Shown piece after piece: positions 42,038 to 50,035 of a stretch of 64,000 nucleotides of DNA. This DNA is from Arthrobacter cheniae. Its GTDB lineage: Bacteria > Actinomycetota > Actinomycetes > Actinomycetales > Micrococcaceae. Below the pieces are notes generated by a model. That model had not been told where the DNA came from. It was given only the letters and a program-made list of their open reading frames with translations, and searched no databases. Location of the stretch: assembly GCF_003602275.1 (NCBI RefSeq), contig NZ_QZVT01000003.1, positions 434,001 through 498,000 on the forward strand. The letters run 5' to 3'. A program made the position numbers and the translations under genes. Each line of letters starts with the position of its first letter. The first letter of the stretch is position 1.

Positions 42038-42814
42038 ATGAACAAGAAGATGCGTCTTCTCGCCGTCCCGGCCCTCGCCATCAGCGCCGTCGCTATGGCA
42101 GGCTCCCCAGCAATGGCAGCAGATGCCACGTACTCCTCGACCCTGGGTCAGCTCAGTGGCACCACCGGTTCCGGCACGATCACCGTTGATGTCAAGGGTG
42201 ACAAGGCTCAGGTCAACCTGCAGGTCTCCGGTCTTGCCCAGACCTTCATGGACGCCCCGTACCCCCACGTCCAGCACATCCACGGCGGAGCCAAGGGCCA
42301 GTGCCCCACGGTGGCCGATGACGCCAACGGCGACGGGATCCTCAGCACCACCGACGGAGCCGCGTCCTACGGCGGAATCCAGACCACGCTCACCACCTCC
42401 GGTGCGACCACACCCGCCGAGGGCCTGAACCTCGAGCTCGGCGGCCAGGGTGGCAGCTACACCATCGAGCGCGAGATCACCCTCGACGCCGCCACGAAGG
42501 CATCCCTCGAAGCCGGCACCGCCGTCGTCGTCGTCCACGGCCTGGACCCCGCCACGGTCACCGGTACCGCCGAGGCCTTCAACGCGCCCAGCGACCTGGA
42601 GCCCTCACTTCCCCTCGGCGCGACATCGCCTGCACTGTGTGGAACACTCGTCGCTTCCCAGATGGGTGCCATGCCTAACGGTGGCGCCGACACCGGTGTA
42701 GCCACCGAAACCGGGTCCAACACCGGCATGATCGCCCTCGGTGGCGGCCTGGTCCTGGCAGCAGCAGCCGGCGGAACCTACATGGTCCGCCGCCGCGTAG
42801 CAAATAACGCATAA
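42038..42814 (+). CDS. CHRD-domain surface protein with sortase-type C-terminus
   Basis: A 258-residue exported protein. The signal peptide ends GSPAMAA. The CHRD domain (about 28-205) has YSSTLGQLSGTTGSGTITVD, the conserved HVQHIHGG and LTTSGATTPAEGL; CHRD is an immunoglobulin-like fold named from chordin and common in bacterial surface proteins. The C-terminus AMPNGGADTG (Pro at about residue 213), a Gly/Ala-rich helix (MIALGGGLVLAAAAGGTYMV) and RRRVANNA closely copies that of the cupredoxin at 40627. It is predicted to be cleaved and anchored by the sortase encoded 95 bases downstream. ATG 42038 follows GAAGGA at ten-base spacing. Confidence 0.9.
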   Translation: MNKKMRLLAVPALAISAVAMAGSPAMAADATYSSTLGQLSGTTGSGTITVDVKGDKAQVNLQVSGLAQTFMDAPYPHVQHIHGGAKGQCPTVADDANGDGILSTTDGAASYGGIQTTLTTSGATTPAEGLNLELGGQGGSYTIEREITLDAATKASLEAGTAVVVVHGLDPATVTGTAEAFNAPSDLEPSLPLGATSPALCGTLVASQMGAMPNGGADTGVATETGSNTGMIALGGGLVLAAAAGGTYMVRRRVANNA

Positions 42815-42908
42815 CCAGCCAGCACCAACCCATCCGCCCCGTGACGGATAACAGCAACACCTAGTAATCCCAGCAGTAGGAACTGATCGGACCACGGAAA
42901 GAAATTTG

Positions 42909-43598
42909 ATGATCAGCTCACCCAGCGACCGCCGCAAACACCACCTGGTGTCTGCGGCGGTCGCTCTGTTACTCCTCACCGGCTGTTCAACCCCAGCCGC
43001 CCCCACCACTGGTACTGGTACTTCGGTTGCACCAACGACAACACAGTCATCAGCAGCTGACCCCTCAACTGCGGCAACACCGCCACCAGCGACTACCGCA
43101 CCGGTTCCGGAAACATCGTCCGCACCGGCGCAGCTGGCAGTCCTGCCGGCGTCAGCGCCCGTGTCCTTTTCCATCCCCTCGATTGGCGCCCAATCGGAGC
43201 TTCTGAGTACGGGGTTGCGGGACAACGGCTCCCTGGAGGTTCCCCCGGACGGGCCCGGGGCACCCGCGAGCTGGTACGACCAGTCACCTACCCCCGGGGA
43301 ACGCGGACCCGCTGTCCTCCTCGGACACGTCAACGCCACCGATGGCGGGCCCGGTATCTTCGCCGGCCTCCGTGACCTCACCACCGGCGACACGATCGAG
43401 GTGCTGCGCGAAGACGGCAGCACCGCGACGTTCACCTTTGACCGCGGCGAGCAATACCCCAAAAACGAGTTCCCCACCCAAACCGTGTACGGCAACACTG
43501 CAGGATCCGAACTACGCCTTATCACCTGCGACGGGTACGACCCCGATACCGGCGAATTCGACGACAACTACGTCGTCTACGCCACACTCGTCAGCTAA
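42909..43598 (+). CDS. Class F-type sortase with lipoprotein signal
   Basis: A 229-residue transpeptidase. The N-terminus ends in a lipobox (LLLLTGCS), unusual for sortases, which generally use a transmembrane anchor. A Thr/Pro/Ser-rich spacer follows, then the sortase beta-barrel (about 85-229): VSFSIPSIGAQSELLSTGL, the catalytic His in AVLLGHVNATDGGPGIF and catalytic Cys in LRLITCDGYD. After Cys the sequence reads TGEFDDNYVVYATL; where many relatives have an Arg before DN, here it is Asp, so the third catalytic residue is uncertain. Likely attaches the neighbouring CHRD and cupredoxin proteins. ATG 42909; no strong ribosome site (GAAAGAAA). Confidence 0.88.
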   Translation: MISSPSDRRKHHLVSAAVALLLLTGCSTPAAPTTGTGTSVAPTTTQSSAADPSTAATPPPATTAPVPETSSAPAQLAVLPASAPVSFSIPSIGAQSELLSTGLRDNGSLEVPPDGPGAPASWYDQSPTPGERGPAVLLGHVNATDGGPGIFAGLRDLTTGDTIEVLREDGSTATFTFDRGEQYPKNEFPTQTVYGNTAGSELRLITCDGYDPDTGEFDDNYVVYATLVS

Positions 43599-43686
43599 CT
43601 AAAGAGTAGATAGCACCCACTAGCAGGCGAGCTGCAGCCGCAGCTCACACATTCGATACAGCCGACACAGCGGAAGGTATTCAGCC

Positions 43687-44523
43687 ATGCGTGGTCACTC
43701 TGCATGGTCCACACCGCTCCTAGTCCTGGCCGTGGCACAAAGCCTCCTCCTCGGATCAGCATCAGCCCTTGCAGGAACCGCCAGCACCAGGCCCGCTGCG
43801 ATGACTGCGACGACTACGTTGGTCATCGTCGGTCAGCAGGTTCCCGGTGAACCCGCACCTCCTGCACGCGTCACAGCGGAGGAACCTGCACCACTAGCAC
43901 CCGTGGAACCACCGGCACCACCAGCCGACCCGCGACCGACGGAACAACCACCAGTTCCGGGCGATCCTTTACCAGCACCAGCACCAGCACCGGCACCGAC
44001 ACCGTCCACACCTGCACCGCTGCCAGCCCCTGCCCCGGACCCTACGGGTGGAATGCCACCTGGTGAGCCCACCCCGGTAAGCCCAGTCCCCGATGCCGAC
44101 GGAATCCCCACCCCTTCCGCGACGCCCACAGACCCTGCATCAACGGATCAGGCCACTACCGCCCCTGATGCGGAAGTGTCTTCGGAATCTGTTTCACCGG
44201 CGCCCGCGCCACCAGAGAGCGGGGATGTCGTCGAGTCTGCAGATTTCCGGGCAATACCGCCAGGTGTGGCCCGACGCGACTCAAGCCTCGGACAAGGGCC
44301 GATCCTCGATAATCCGTTCCCGTTCACTGTGTCGCACTCGCAACAGGTTCCTTCTCCCACCAGCAGCGCCGACCCAGCTCAGCAGCCCCTCAATGCAACA
44401 GCGGCCAGGCAATACCCCAGCACGCGTGATGTGGCCATAGCCGCTCTGAGCATCTTCGCCATCACCCTCGCGATCGCCATAGCCGTCGTCAGCAGGGGAC
44501 GCCGCAAGCCCAGCTTCCCGTGA
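43687..44523 (+). CDS. Pro-rich exported protein with C-terminal TM anchor
   Basis: A 278-residue protein: signal peptide (LLVLAVAQSLLLGSASALA), about 180 residues very rich in Pro, Ala and Thr with repeated PAPAPAP and (PxP) units, then a polar segment and a C-terminal helix (VAIAALSIFAITLAIAIAVV) with basic tail (SRGRRKPSFP). No PxGGADTG or LPxTG motif precedes the helix, so it is probably a wall-spanning stalk rather than a sortase client. ATG 43687 follows GGAAGG. Located directly behind the sortase, separated by a small hairpin (43629-43646). Confidence 0.75.
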   Translation: MRGHSAWSTPLLVLAVAQSLLLGSASALAGTASTRPAAMTATTTLVIVGQQVPGEPAPPARVTAEEPAPLAPVEPPAPPADPRPTEQPPVPGDPLPAPAPAPAPTPSTPAPLPAPAPDPTGGMPPGEPTPVSPVPDADGIPTPSATPTDPASTDQATTAPDAEVSSESVSPAPAPPESGDVVESADFRAIPPGVARRDSSLGQGPILDNPFPFTVSHSQQVPSPTSSADPAQQPLNATAARQYPSTRDVAIAALSIFAITLAIAIAVVSRGRRKPSFP

Positions 44524-44725
44524 CAGGAGAAATAGGAGGACGAGCCAGACCGGCAAGCTGTCCCCATGGTGATGTGAAAATGGTCCGTTAGTGCTTTCTG
44601 ACCCGAAGTACGTCGGCATCACCACCACTTGATGTCTATCTGCAGCGGCGAAAGATGTCATGGAGGGCACCGCCATATCCCCTCAACGGCAGTAGCCACC
44701 GGATGGGGATTGACATCGGATACGG

Positions 44726-44763
44726 GTGTGGCACCCACCCCGGGCCCGGGGTGGATGCCACAC
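44726..44763. terminator. Bidirectional terminator, 38-bp inverted repeat
   Basis: Arms of about 18 bases (GTGTGGCACCCACCCCGG and its complement with one mismatch) around GCCC, between convergent genes ending at 44523 (+) and 44797 (-). Confidence 0.72.
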
Positions 44764-44796
44764 TGTCATGCCGTCATGCTGTGGTGCGGGGTTTGG

Positions 44797-45192
44797 CTAG
44801 AGCAGTCCGCCTAGCAGACCCTCGTTGTTCTCGCCGTTGTCCGTGGAGCCGTCAACCGAGGTATCAACATCGGGGGTCACATCCACGTCAGGGTTCGCGT
44901 CTAGGTCAGCGTCGTTACCGCTGAGGTTGCTGTCGAGGTTGTCCGACACATCAGTGTCGATCCCGTTCAGCACGTTGTTGCCGCTGGCGACATCACCAAT
45001 GTCCAGCGTGTCACCCAGGATGTTCTCCAGCGACAGGTTGCCACTGTCGGTGACCTGGTTGTCGGCCACCTGCGTGGTGACCTCGTCGACACTGGTGTCA
45101 GTGGTGTCGGCGCTGGCCATGCCGGCGCCTCCAAGGATCATTCCACCGCTGATAGCGGTCGCGGCCAGGGACTTCGTGAAAAACTTCTGCAT
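44797..45192 (-). CDS. Secreted Asp/Asn-rich protein
   Basis: A 131-residue exported protein. The signal peptide (MQKFFTKSLAATAISGGMIL, then GGAGMASA) is followed by a mature acidic chain very rich in Asp, Asn, Ser, Thr and Val with DVTPDVDTSVDG-type repeats and a Gly/Leu end (GLLGGLL). No Cys. The pattern suggests an extended wall-associated or calcium-binding protein, but no family is recognised. ATG 45192 follows GGAGG at nine-base spacing. Confidence 0.72.
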   Translation of the reverse strand: MQKFFTKSLAATAISGGMILGGAGMASADTTDTSVDEVTTQVADNQVTDSGNLSLENILGDTLDIGDVASGNNVLNGIDTDVSDNLDSNLSGNDADLDANPDVDVTPDVDTSVDGSTDNGENNEGLLGGLL

Positions 45193-45466
45193 ATCGTGCC
45201 TCCATATATCTGTTGGGGTTGAAGGACACCACCCATTCGGGACCCACACCGTGACCGGATTGGTATGCATCCGAGATTCTTTCGTGACCGACTGCCACAC
45301 TCCCTCTACAAACGCGTCCAGCACAGGTGCATCGCGCCGCCCTCTCCGGGAAGCACGGGTCACCCACGGGCTGATGACCCGCAAAACACCGACCAGGCAT
45401 CAATCCTTACTACGCACACTTCGCGGGTATGCAGGCACTGCGTTTTGACCCGGACGTACATCGTTA

Positions 45467-45477
45467 CCCCCCCCCCC
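45467..45477 (+). repeat. C11 homopolymer
   Basis: Eleven consecutive C in an intergenic region. Confidence 0.85.
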
Positions 45478-45506
45478 ATCGAGCACCACTGCCGTGCCCC
45501 TAGCCG

Positions 45507-45532
45507 CCGGTGTCCGGTGTCCGGTGTCCGGT
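45507..45532 (+). repeat. CCGGTGT tandem repeat
   Basis: Three copies of CCGGTGT plus a partial fourth. Confidence 0.8.
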
Positions 45533-45563
45533 ACCCAGTATTTGGTGCCCGCTAATTGGTAGG

Positions 45564-45890
45564 TCAGTCAAACGCTGTAGCGGACCGTGTCTGTTCAGAT
45601 GCCTCTTCAGATGCTTGTTGGGATGTTTGTTGAGGTGCCGGGTCGTCCCGGTAAGGGGCACGTGGCAGGGGCGGGATCTCATCGATGAGCTCGTTGACGG
45701 CGTGAGCGATGAGGTCGCACTCGAGCGGTGGCAGGACGATTATGCCGCTGAGGTAGGCGTCCACCTCGTACTCATCGACGTCCCCGGCCAGACTGAAGTA
45801 GCGCAACCACACCTCCTGCATCGTGAAGGGTGAGGCATGAAGTGCCGCAGCGGTGCCCTGCCGCTGATGATCTTCTTTCGACCCTTCCAC
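45564..45890 (-). CDS. Small conserved protein, YF-(x)-GG/DAYL family (copy 3 of 3)
   Basis: A 108-residue protein. The core EVWLRYFSLAGD, DEYEVDAYL, LPPLECDLIAHAVNEL and PPLPRAPYR matches copy 1 closely and copy 2 moderately. A Gln/Ser/Glu-rich tail of about 20 residues is unique. GTG 45890 overlaps the TAG of the upstream GAF-ANTAR frame (TAGTG), implying translational coupling and a shared role in stress signalling (inference). Function unknown. Confidence 0.75.
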   Translation of the reverse strand: MEGSKEDHQRQGTAAALHASPFTMQEVWLRYFSLAGDVDEYEVDAYLSGIIVLPPLECDLIAHAVNELIDEIPPLPRAPYRDDPAPQQTSQQASEEASEQTRSATAFD

Positions 45891-46641
45891 TAGGACGCCT
45901 CGCTGGGGTCGATGCCACTCTTGCGCTCTGCGATGGTGGCAGCCAGGTCGCTGACCGGGGTGCGGGTACGGCTTGAGAGGGCAGTGATGCGAGCCAATGC
46001 TTCATCGCGGCCCAGGTCGTGGCGTTCCATGAGGATGCCGCGGGCAATACCGACGGTGTCCCGGGTCCGCAGGGAGTGCCTGACTTCGTCGCTGATGCGT
46101 TGAGGGGTGTCACTGGCCTGCACGTGCCCCAGCAAGGCTGCCGCCGACTTCGCCAAATTCACCAAAAGCCGCTGATCGTCGACACTGAAAGCATCCGATG
46201 AGCTCGCATACACCTTCATCGCACCGATGGTGTCAGCACCCCGAATAAGAGGAACGCTCAGGCAGGAGCGCACTCCTGCGGCCGCTGCAGCAGCAGCCCA
46301 CTGCTTCCAGCGGGGGTCCGTTCTCGTGTCAGCAATGATGTGGGACTGGTTGGTCGCCCAGGAGTGCAGGCACGGACCCCCCCCAGGGTGTACTGCAGAT
46401 TGTCGGCCTCCAGCACTTTCGCATCCGTGGCCCCGACACTGGTACGGTCCCCGTCGCGGATCAGGCTCACACCTGCCCCTTCAGCGCCGGTGATAACGTC
46501 TCGCGCTACTTCTGCCAAGGCGTTTACAGCTTCCTGGGCGGTCTGCTCAGTCAGGAGGAAGCCTCTGGTTCGGCCGATGATGACACCGAGCTCGTTGATT
46601 TGGGGGTTGCTCTGGGGATTGATCTGGGGTGCGTCGCTCAT
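45890..46641 (-). pseudogene. GAF-ANTAR regulator, frameshifted in a G8 tract
   Basis: Two-part gene for an RNA-binding antiterminator. From ATG 46641 (GAGG at six-base spacing) the GAF sensor reads NELGVIIGRTRGFLLTEQTA, DVITGAEGAGVSLIRDGD and LQYTLGG. It then loses frame in the C8 run (G8 on this strand) at 46377-46384. The other frame continues PCLHSWATNQSHIIADTRTD, SCLSVPLIRGADTIGAMKVY and the C-terminal ANTAR domain (TVGIARGILMERHDLGRDEA). One extra G (nine) would give LGGGPCL, matching the family's LGEGPCL. So the gene is off in this sequence but restorable by slippage. ANTAR proteins bind paired mRNA hairpins. Confidence 0.8.
46377..46384 (+). repeat. C8 tract (G8 in the ANTAR gene)
   Basis: Homopolymer at the exact point where the GAF-ANTAR gene changes frame. 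Confidence 0.85.
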
Positions 46642-46662
46642 GGGGATCCTCACGTGGCCCTA

Positions 46663-46680
46663 CAGGGGCGTTCGCCCCTG
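46663..46680 (-). promoter_or_regulatory. Hairpin in the leader of the ANTAR gene
   Basis: CAGGGGCGAACGCCCCTG on the coding strand forms a seven-bp GC stem with a GAAC tetraloop, about 22 bases before the start. It may be an attenuator or a protein-binding hairpin. Confidence 0.45.
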
Positions 46681-46860
46681 GCGTGATGGCTGTCTGCTCA
46701 ACCCCGAACAAGCCATATAGCCCGGCCCCATCCGATAGGTAAACACTAGCCCCAACCGGCTATGTCTCAGCGGTGCAAACTGGACTCCTGACCGCCTGTC
46801 CACACCTACCAGCTCGTAAATCTCGACCGGTGAGTGCGTTCTCATAGATTGAGGGGTTGT

Positions 46861-47109
46861 TCAGGGTGATGTGCGGATGAGGTGGAGGTACTCATCCGCT
46901 CGTTGCAGGTCGGCGACGGCCGCGCACAAGAGTGTTTGCTGAGCCTCGCCTAGTGCCGGAGCGCTGTGCTTCCCGTCGCCAGAATGGGCGGCGGTCGAAG
47001 GTAACAGGGATAGGACGTCGGCGGCAAGGGAAACGCGGACGGCTTCGAGTCCTAAGCGAGCCTTCGAGGAAGCAAGAGTCTGTAAGAGTATCGCTGAGTC
47101 GACAGTCAT
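46861..47109 (-). CDS. Small helical protein of unknown function
   Basis: 82 residues, Ala/Leu-rich and mostly helical (MTVDSAILLQTLASSKARLG, LEAVRVSLAADVLSL, ALGEAQQTLLCAAVADLQRA). The start at ATG 47109 lacks good spacing to GAAGG; ATG 47127 is an alternative (88 aa). It lies between the ANTAR gene and the flavodoxin-like gene, in the same direction. No family recognised. Confidence 0.45.
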   Translation of the reverse strand: MTVDSAILLQTLASSKARLGLEAVRVSLAADVLSLLPSTAAHSGDGKHSAPALGEAQQTLLCAAVADLQRADEYLHLIRTSP

Positions 47110-47193
47110 CCTTCGAGGATTCCACAAACGCCCTCCTCGAGCCCGGATCTGAACTCGAGGCAGCTAGGTGTTCGGCTTTCGCCTTCGGTGGTG

Positions 47194-47802
47194 TTAGTCG
47201 GCAGGGTATTGGTGCGCGCGGAGGAAACGGGCGAGGTGCGCTGCGTTCCGGGCCAGGCCTGCGTTGGTGGAGGCAACGGGGTCAGGGACCTGGGCGAGGT
47301 CTTTGAAGTCGATGGTGTGCATGGCTTCACCAACCCAGTAGGTGCCTCCTTGGGCGGGGAGGGTGAAGCCGACATCGTTGAGTCCTTGCATCATGTCGGC
47401 GATGGTCTTGTGGGCTCCGTCCTCATTGCCGACGACGGCGACGGTGGCAACTTTCCCGTACATGACGGGCCGGCCCTGGTCATCGGTTTCGGACAGTTCC
47501 GCGTCGAGGCGTTCCAGGACCTGTTGCGCGACGCTGCAGGGGTGCCCCATCCAGATGGGGGTCGATAGTACGAGGATGTCAGCGGCGAGGATTTGCTCTC
47601 TGATGAGGGGCCATTGGTCTCCGTCGCCCATGTCGGTGAGGACACCGCGTTTGACGTTGTAGTCGACAACCCGGACCGAGGAGGTATCGACGTTCTGTCC
47701 CTTGAGTTCGTCGAGGATGTGCTGGGCCATCAATTCGCTGCTGGAGGGTTCCGGGGAGGGGGTAAGGGTGCAAATGAGGGCGAGAGCGGTCAGGTCGGCC
47801 AC
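47194..47802 (-). CDS. Flavodoxin-fold NAD(P)H-dependent reductase
   Basis: A 202-residue flavoprotein of the FMN-reductase/WrbA-like group. It has ALALICTLTPSPEPSSSELM in the phosphate loop position, LAADILVLSTPIWMGHPCSV for FMN ring contact, and YGKVATVAVVGNEDGAHKTI. It probably reduces quinones or other electrophiles using FMN. GTG 47802 follows AAGGA at five-base spacing. Possibly part of an oxidative-stress group with the neighbouring alpha/beta hydrolase, which is transcribed in the same direction from upstream. Confidence 0.85.
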   Translation of the reverse strand: MADLTALALICTLTPSPEPSSSELMAQHILDELKGQNVDTSSVRVVDYNVKRGVLTDMGDGDQWPLIREQILAADILVLSTPIWMGHPCSVAQQVLERLDAELSETDDQGRPVMYGKVATVAVVGNEDGAHKTIADMMQGLNDVGFTLPAQGGTYWVGEAMHTIDFKDLAQVPDPVASTNAGLARNAAHLARFLRAHQYPAD

Positions 47803-47991
47803 GGGATTCCTTTTCGGGATGCTGGTCAGTGCGGGTCCTGCTCATCGTGCGCCTCATACCCGGTCCTAGGCCAGCCACCTTCAGCAGACCGGTTGTCTCC
47901 CTTCACCTCGCGGGTCAGGTCGCCGTCGTTGATCGCTGTCAGGGAAAGTCTGTGGACGCCAGAGCATATTCAGCCAGTGCATGTTCAGTCG

Positions 47992-48034
47992 TGGCAGCGG
48001 TCCCCCACCGGTTCATAGTGAGGGACCGCTGCCA
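47992..48034. terminator. Hairpin terminator
   Basis: Perfect 13-bp stem TGGCAGCGGTCCC / GGGACCGCTGCCA with a 17-base loop, downstream of the alpha/beta hydrolase gene (minus strand) and about 190 bases upstream of the flavodoxin-like start. Confidence 0.7.
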
Positions 48035-48058
48035 GGTTTAAGGGGTTAGTCGTGGAGA

Positions 48059-48895
48059 TTATTTAGCGAGGAACGTGATGAGGGCGGAGTTCCATTCGTC
48101 GGGGTGGCTGACGTTGCAGCCATGGGGGGCGCCGGTGATGACGTGAAGTTCACTATCAAGCAGTGCGGCGTGGGTGCGTTGCCCGGATCCTTCGAACGGG
48201 ACCGTCGCGTCACCGTCGCCGTGGAGGACCAGGGTGGGGACAGTGACTTTGAGCAGATCATCACGGAAATCCGTCGTTCCGAAGGCTTCCAGGCACGCCA
48301 GCGCGGCCTTCTTATCGGCTTGCTTGCACAGGGCGAGGGCTTCCTGACGCTGGGCTTCGGTGACTTTCAGTTCACCGTTGACGGAGAAGAACTCGCGGGT
48401 GAACCCGTCGTAGAACGAGTCCTCGTCCTTGGTCAGATCAGCCGTCATGGACGCTGCAGCTTCCTTGGTGAGAGGGCCGTCGGGGTTGTCCTCGGTCTGC
48501 ATCAGATACGGCGGGACCGCGGAAGCGAACACGACACTACGGAGACGTTCGTTGCCGTACTTGGTGAAATAGCGGGCCACTTCGCCGCCGCCCATTGAGA
48601 ACCCGACCAGGGTGACATCGTTCAGGTCGAGCTGTTCGAGCAGGGCGTGCAGATCCTCGGTCAGAGTGTCGTACGTGTAGCCCTTGGCTGGCTTGTCGCT
48701 GCGCCCGAATCCGCGCCGGTCATAGGTGATGACCCGGTAGCCGGCGGAGTGCAGTGCCGGGACCTGCGCGCTAAACGCTTCACCGGAGAGGGGCCATCCG
48801 TGAATCAGGACCACGGGACGGCCGGTGCCTCCTGTGTCGTCCACGTGCAGGTTGGTGTCCTTGAATAGTCCGTGATGTGCGGTGATCTCCGTCAT
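48059..48895 (-). CDS. Alpha/beta hydrolase (non-heme chloroperoxidase-like)
   Basis: A 278-residue cytoplasmic enzyme with an intact catalytic triad: Ser in LVGFSMGGGEVARY, Asp in LVLHGDGDATVPFE and His in TGAPHGCNVSHPDEW. The oxyanion motif is IHGWPLSG. The sequence type (YDRRGFGRSDKPAKGYTYDT) is that of cofactor-free haloperoxidases and esterases, which hydrolyse esters and, with acids, form peracids. Natural substrate unknown. ATG 48895 follows GGAGG at eight-base spacing. Confidence 0.9.
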   Translation of the reverse strand: MTEITAHHGLFKDTNLHVDDTGGTGRPVVLIHGWPLSGEAFSAQVPALHSAGYRVITYDRRGFGRSDKPAKGYTYDTLTEDLHALLEQLDLNDVTLVGFSMGGGEVARYFTKYGNERLRSVVFASAVPPYLMQTEDNPDGPLTKEAAASMTADLTKDEDSFYDGFTREFFSVNGELKVTEAQRQEALALCKQADKKAALACLEAFGTTDFRDDLLKVTVPTLVLHGDGDATVPFEGSGQRTHAALLDSELHVITGAPHGCNVSHPDEWNSALITFLAK

Positions 48896-49063
48896 GGGTG
48901 ATACCTCCAACTCTTCGAGGGTGCTGCGACACCAACAGTCTGAACACCCGAGAAGTTGTCTCAGGCGCACGGTGGCTTCGCAGTTCCGGCGGCACTGGGC
49001 CACTCGGAAGCCGGCAACGACACCACACTTCGTGGCGTGGTTGAGTCCGGCACTTCCCTCACC

Positions 49064-49669
49064 CTAACCAAATACTAAGTAAGCTGTCATTGTTTGGTTG
49101 GGGGTTTGGTTGGGTCCGAGAGGCCGCGAGCGATCTACGAAGTAGGTGGTGATCCGCGCATCAACCACACCAACGCTCCCTGCAGTAGCTCCGCGAAACG
49201 GCCCATATCGCCATGAGTCAAAGCCAGACGAAGTTGCCGCATCGTTTGGCGCACCAAGAGAACAGAAAACACAGGTTTTGGAAACGTCAACGAGGACATA
49301 TTTTTGAAGAAGACTCATGTACCCACCGCAAACCCGACACTGAAAAGCCATGCCCGTGCGAGGCCGAACCCCTTGCCAGATGGAACCATAGAACTAGAGG
49401 CACTTCTCTTCGGCACCCTTGGTATAGGTCCAGCATGCCGTTCAATCTTTTCAGCTACTGCGCCGCTGCCACCTACGGTGACCCCCACCTCTGAGTTGTT
49501 TCATGACCCGCTCACCGCCACAAGCCCCGCCATTACGGAGCGACGGCCCACGCAACAGGAACCAGACCATTCATCAACGACGAAGGCAATGCACTCTGAC
49601 GAAAGCAATGCACTCTAGGGAAGGAGGGGTAAGAAAGACCAGTGCCCTTCGATGTGGGTCCGCACCTGC
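49064..49669. other. Intergenic stretch without a confident gene
   Basis: About 600 bases of mixed composition between the hydrolase promoter and the recombinase relic. A plus-strand 104-codon frame from TTG 49304 (MKKTHVPTANPTLKSHARAR) has a GAGG nearby but no recognised family. The TTTGGTTGGG-type repeats lie at 49090-49115. Confidence 0.4.
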
Positions 49670-49998
49670 TCAGGACGGGTTGGCAGGCTCCAAGTTGAGG
49701 TAGCGGTACACGGTGGCGCGGCTGGCCCCGATGATCTTCCCGATGTCCGCCGGCGCGAGCCCCTGGGCTTGAGGTCCCGGGCGCGCTGGACCTTTGCGTG
49801 ATTGGTGGTGACTTCCCGCCGGCAGGCCTTCCGCCCATGTTCCGCAGCCGCAGCCATACCCGCCCTGGTGCGCTCGGCAACCTGGTCACGCTCGAGCTGA
49901 GCAAAAGCGGGCATCGCGGTGAGCATGGCCCTACCCATCGACCCGGTGGTGCTGATTCCCTCGGTGACGCTGCGGAAGTGAACACCCCGGTGTTCCAA
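49670..49998 (-). pseudogene. Serine recombinase remnant, truncated and frameshifted
   Basis: A resolvase/invertase fragment: LEHRGVHFRSVTEGISTTGS, MPAFAQLERDQVAERTRAGM and a basic linker. A frameshift near 49765-49770 follows; the DNA-binding helix-turn-helix continues in another frame (GLAPADIGKIIGASRATVYR, then YLNLEPANPS and stop at 49670). The N-terminal catalytic half, including the active Ser, is absent. Distinct in sequence from the recombinase at 23308. Confidence 0.72.
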
Positions 49999-50035
49999 GG
50001 GCCGGCCCGGCCTTTTCTGCGATCAAGTGGGCTGA

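Larger units (their letters stand above)
45193..45563. other. Intergenic stretch with simple repeats
   Basis: 370 bases, upstream of the Asp-rich gene and downstream of the small conserved gene. It contains a C11 tract (45467-45477) and a CCGGTGT tandem repeat (45507-45532). No gene seen. Confidence 0.5.

Noticed and set aside
45507-45532. Short tandem repeats considered as a CRISPR remnant
   Set aside because: Seven-base units without spacers, no cas genes; simple slippage repeat.
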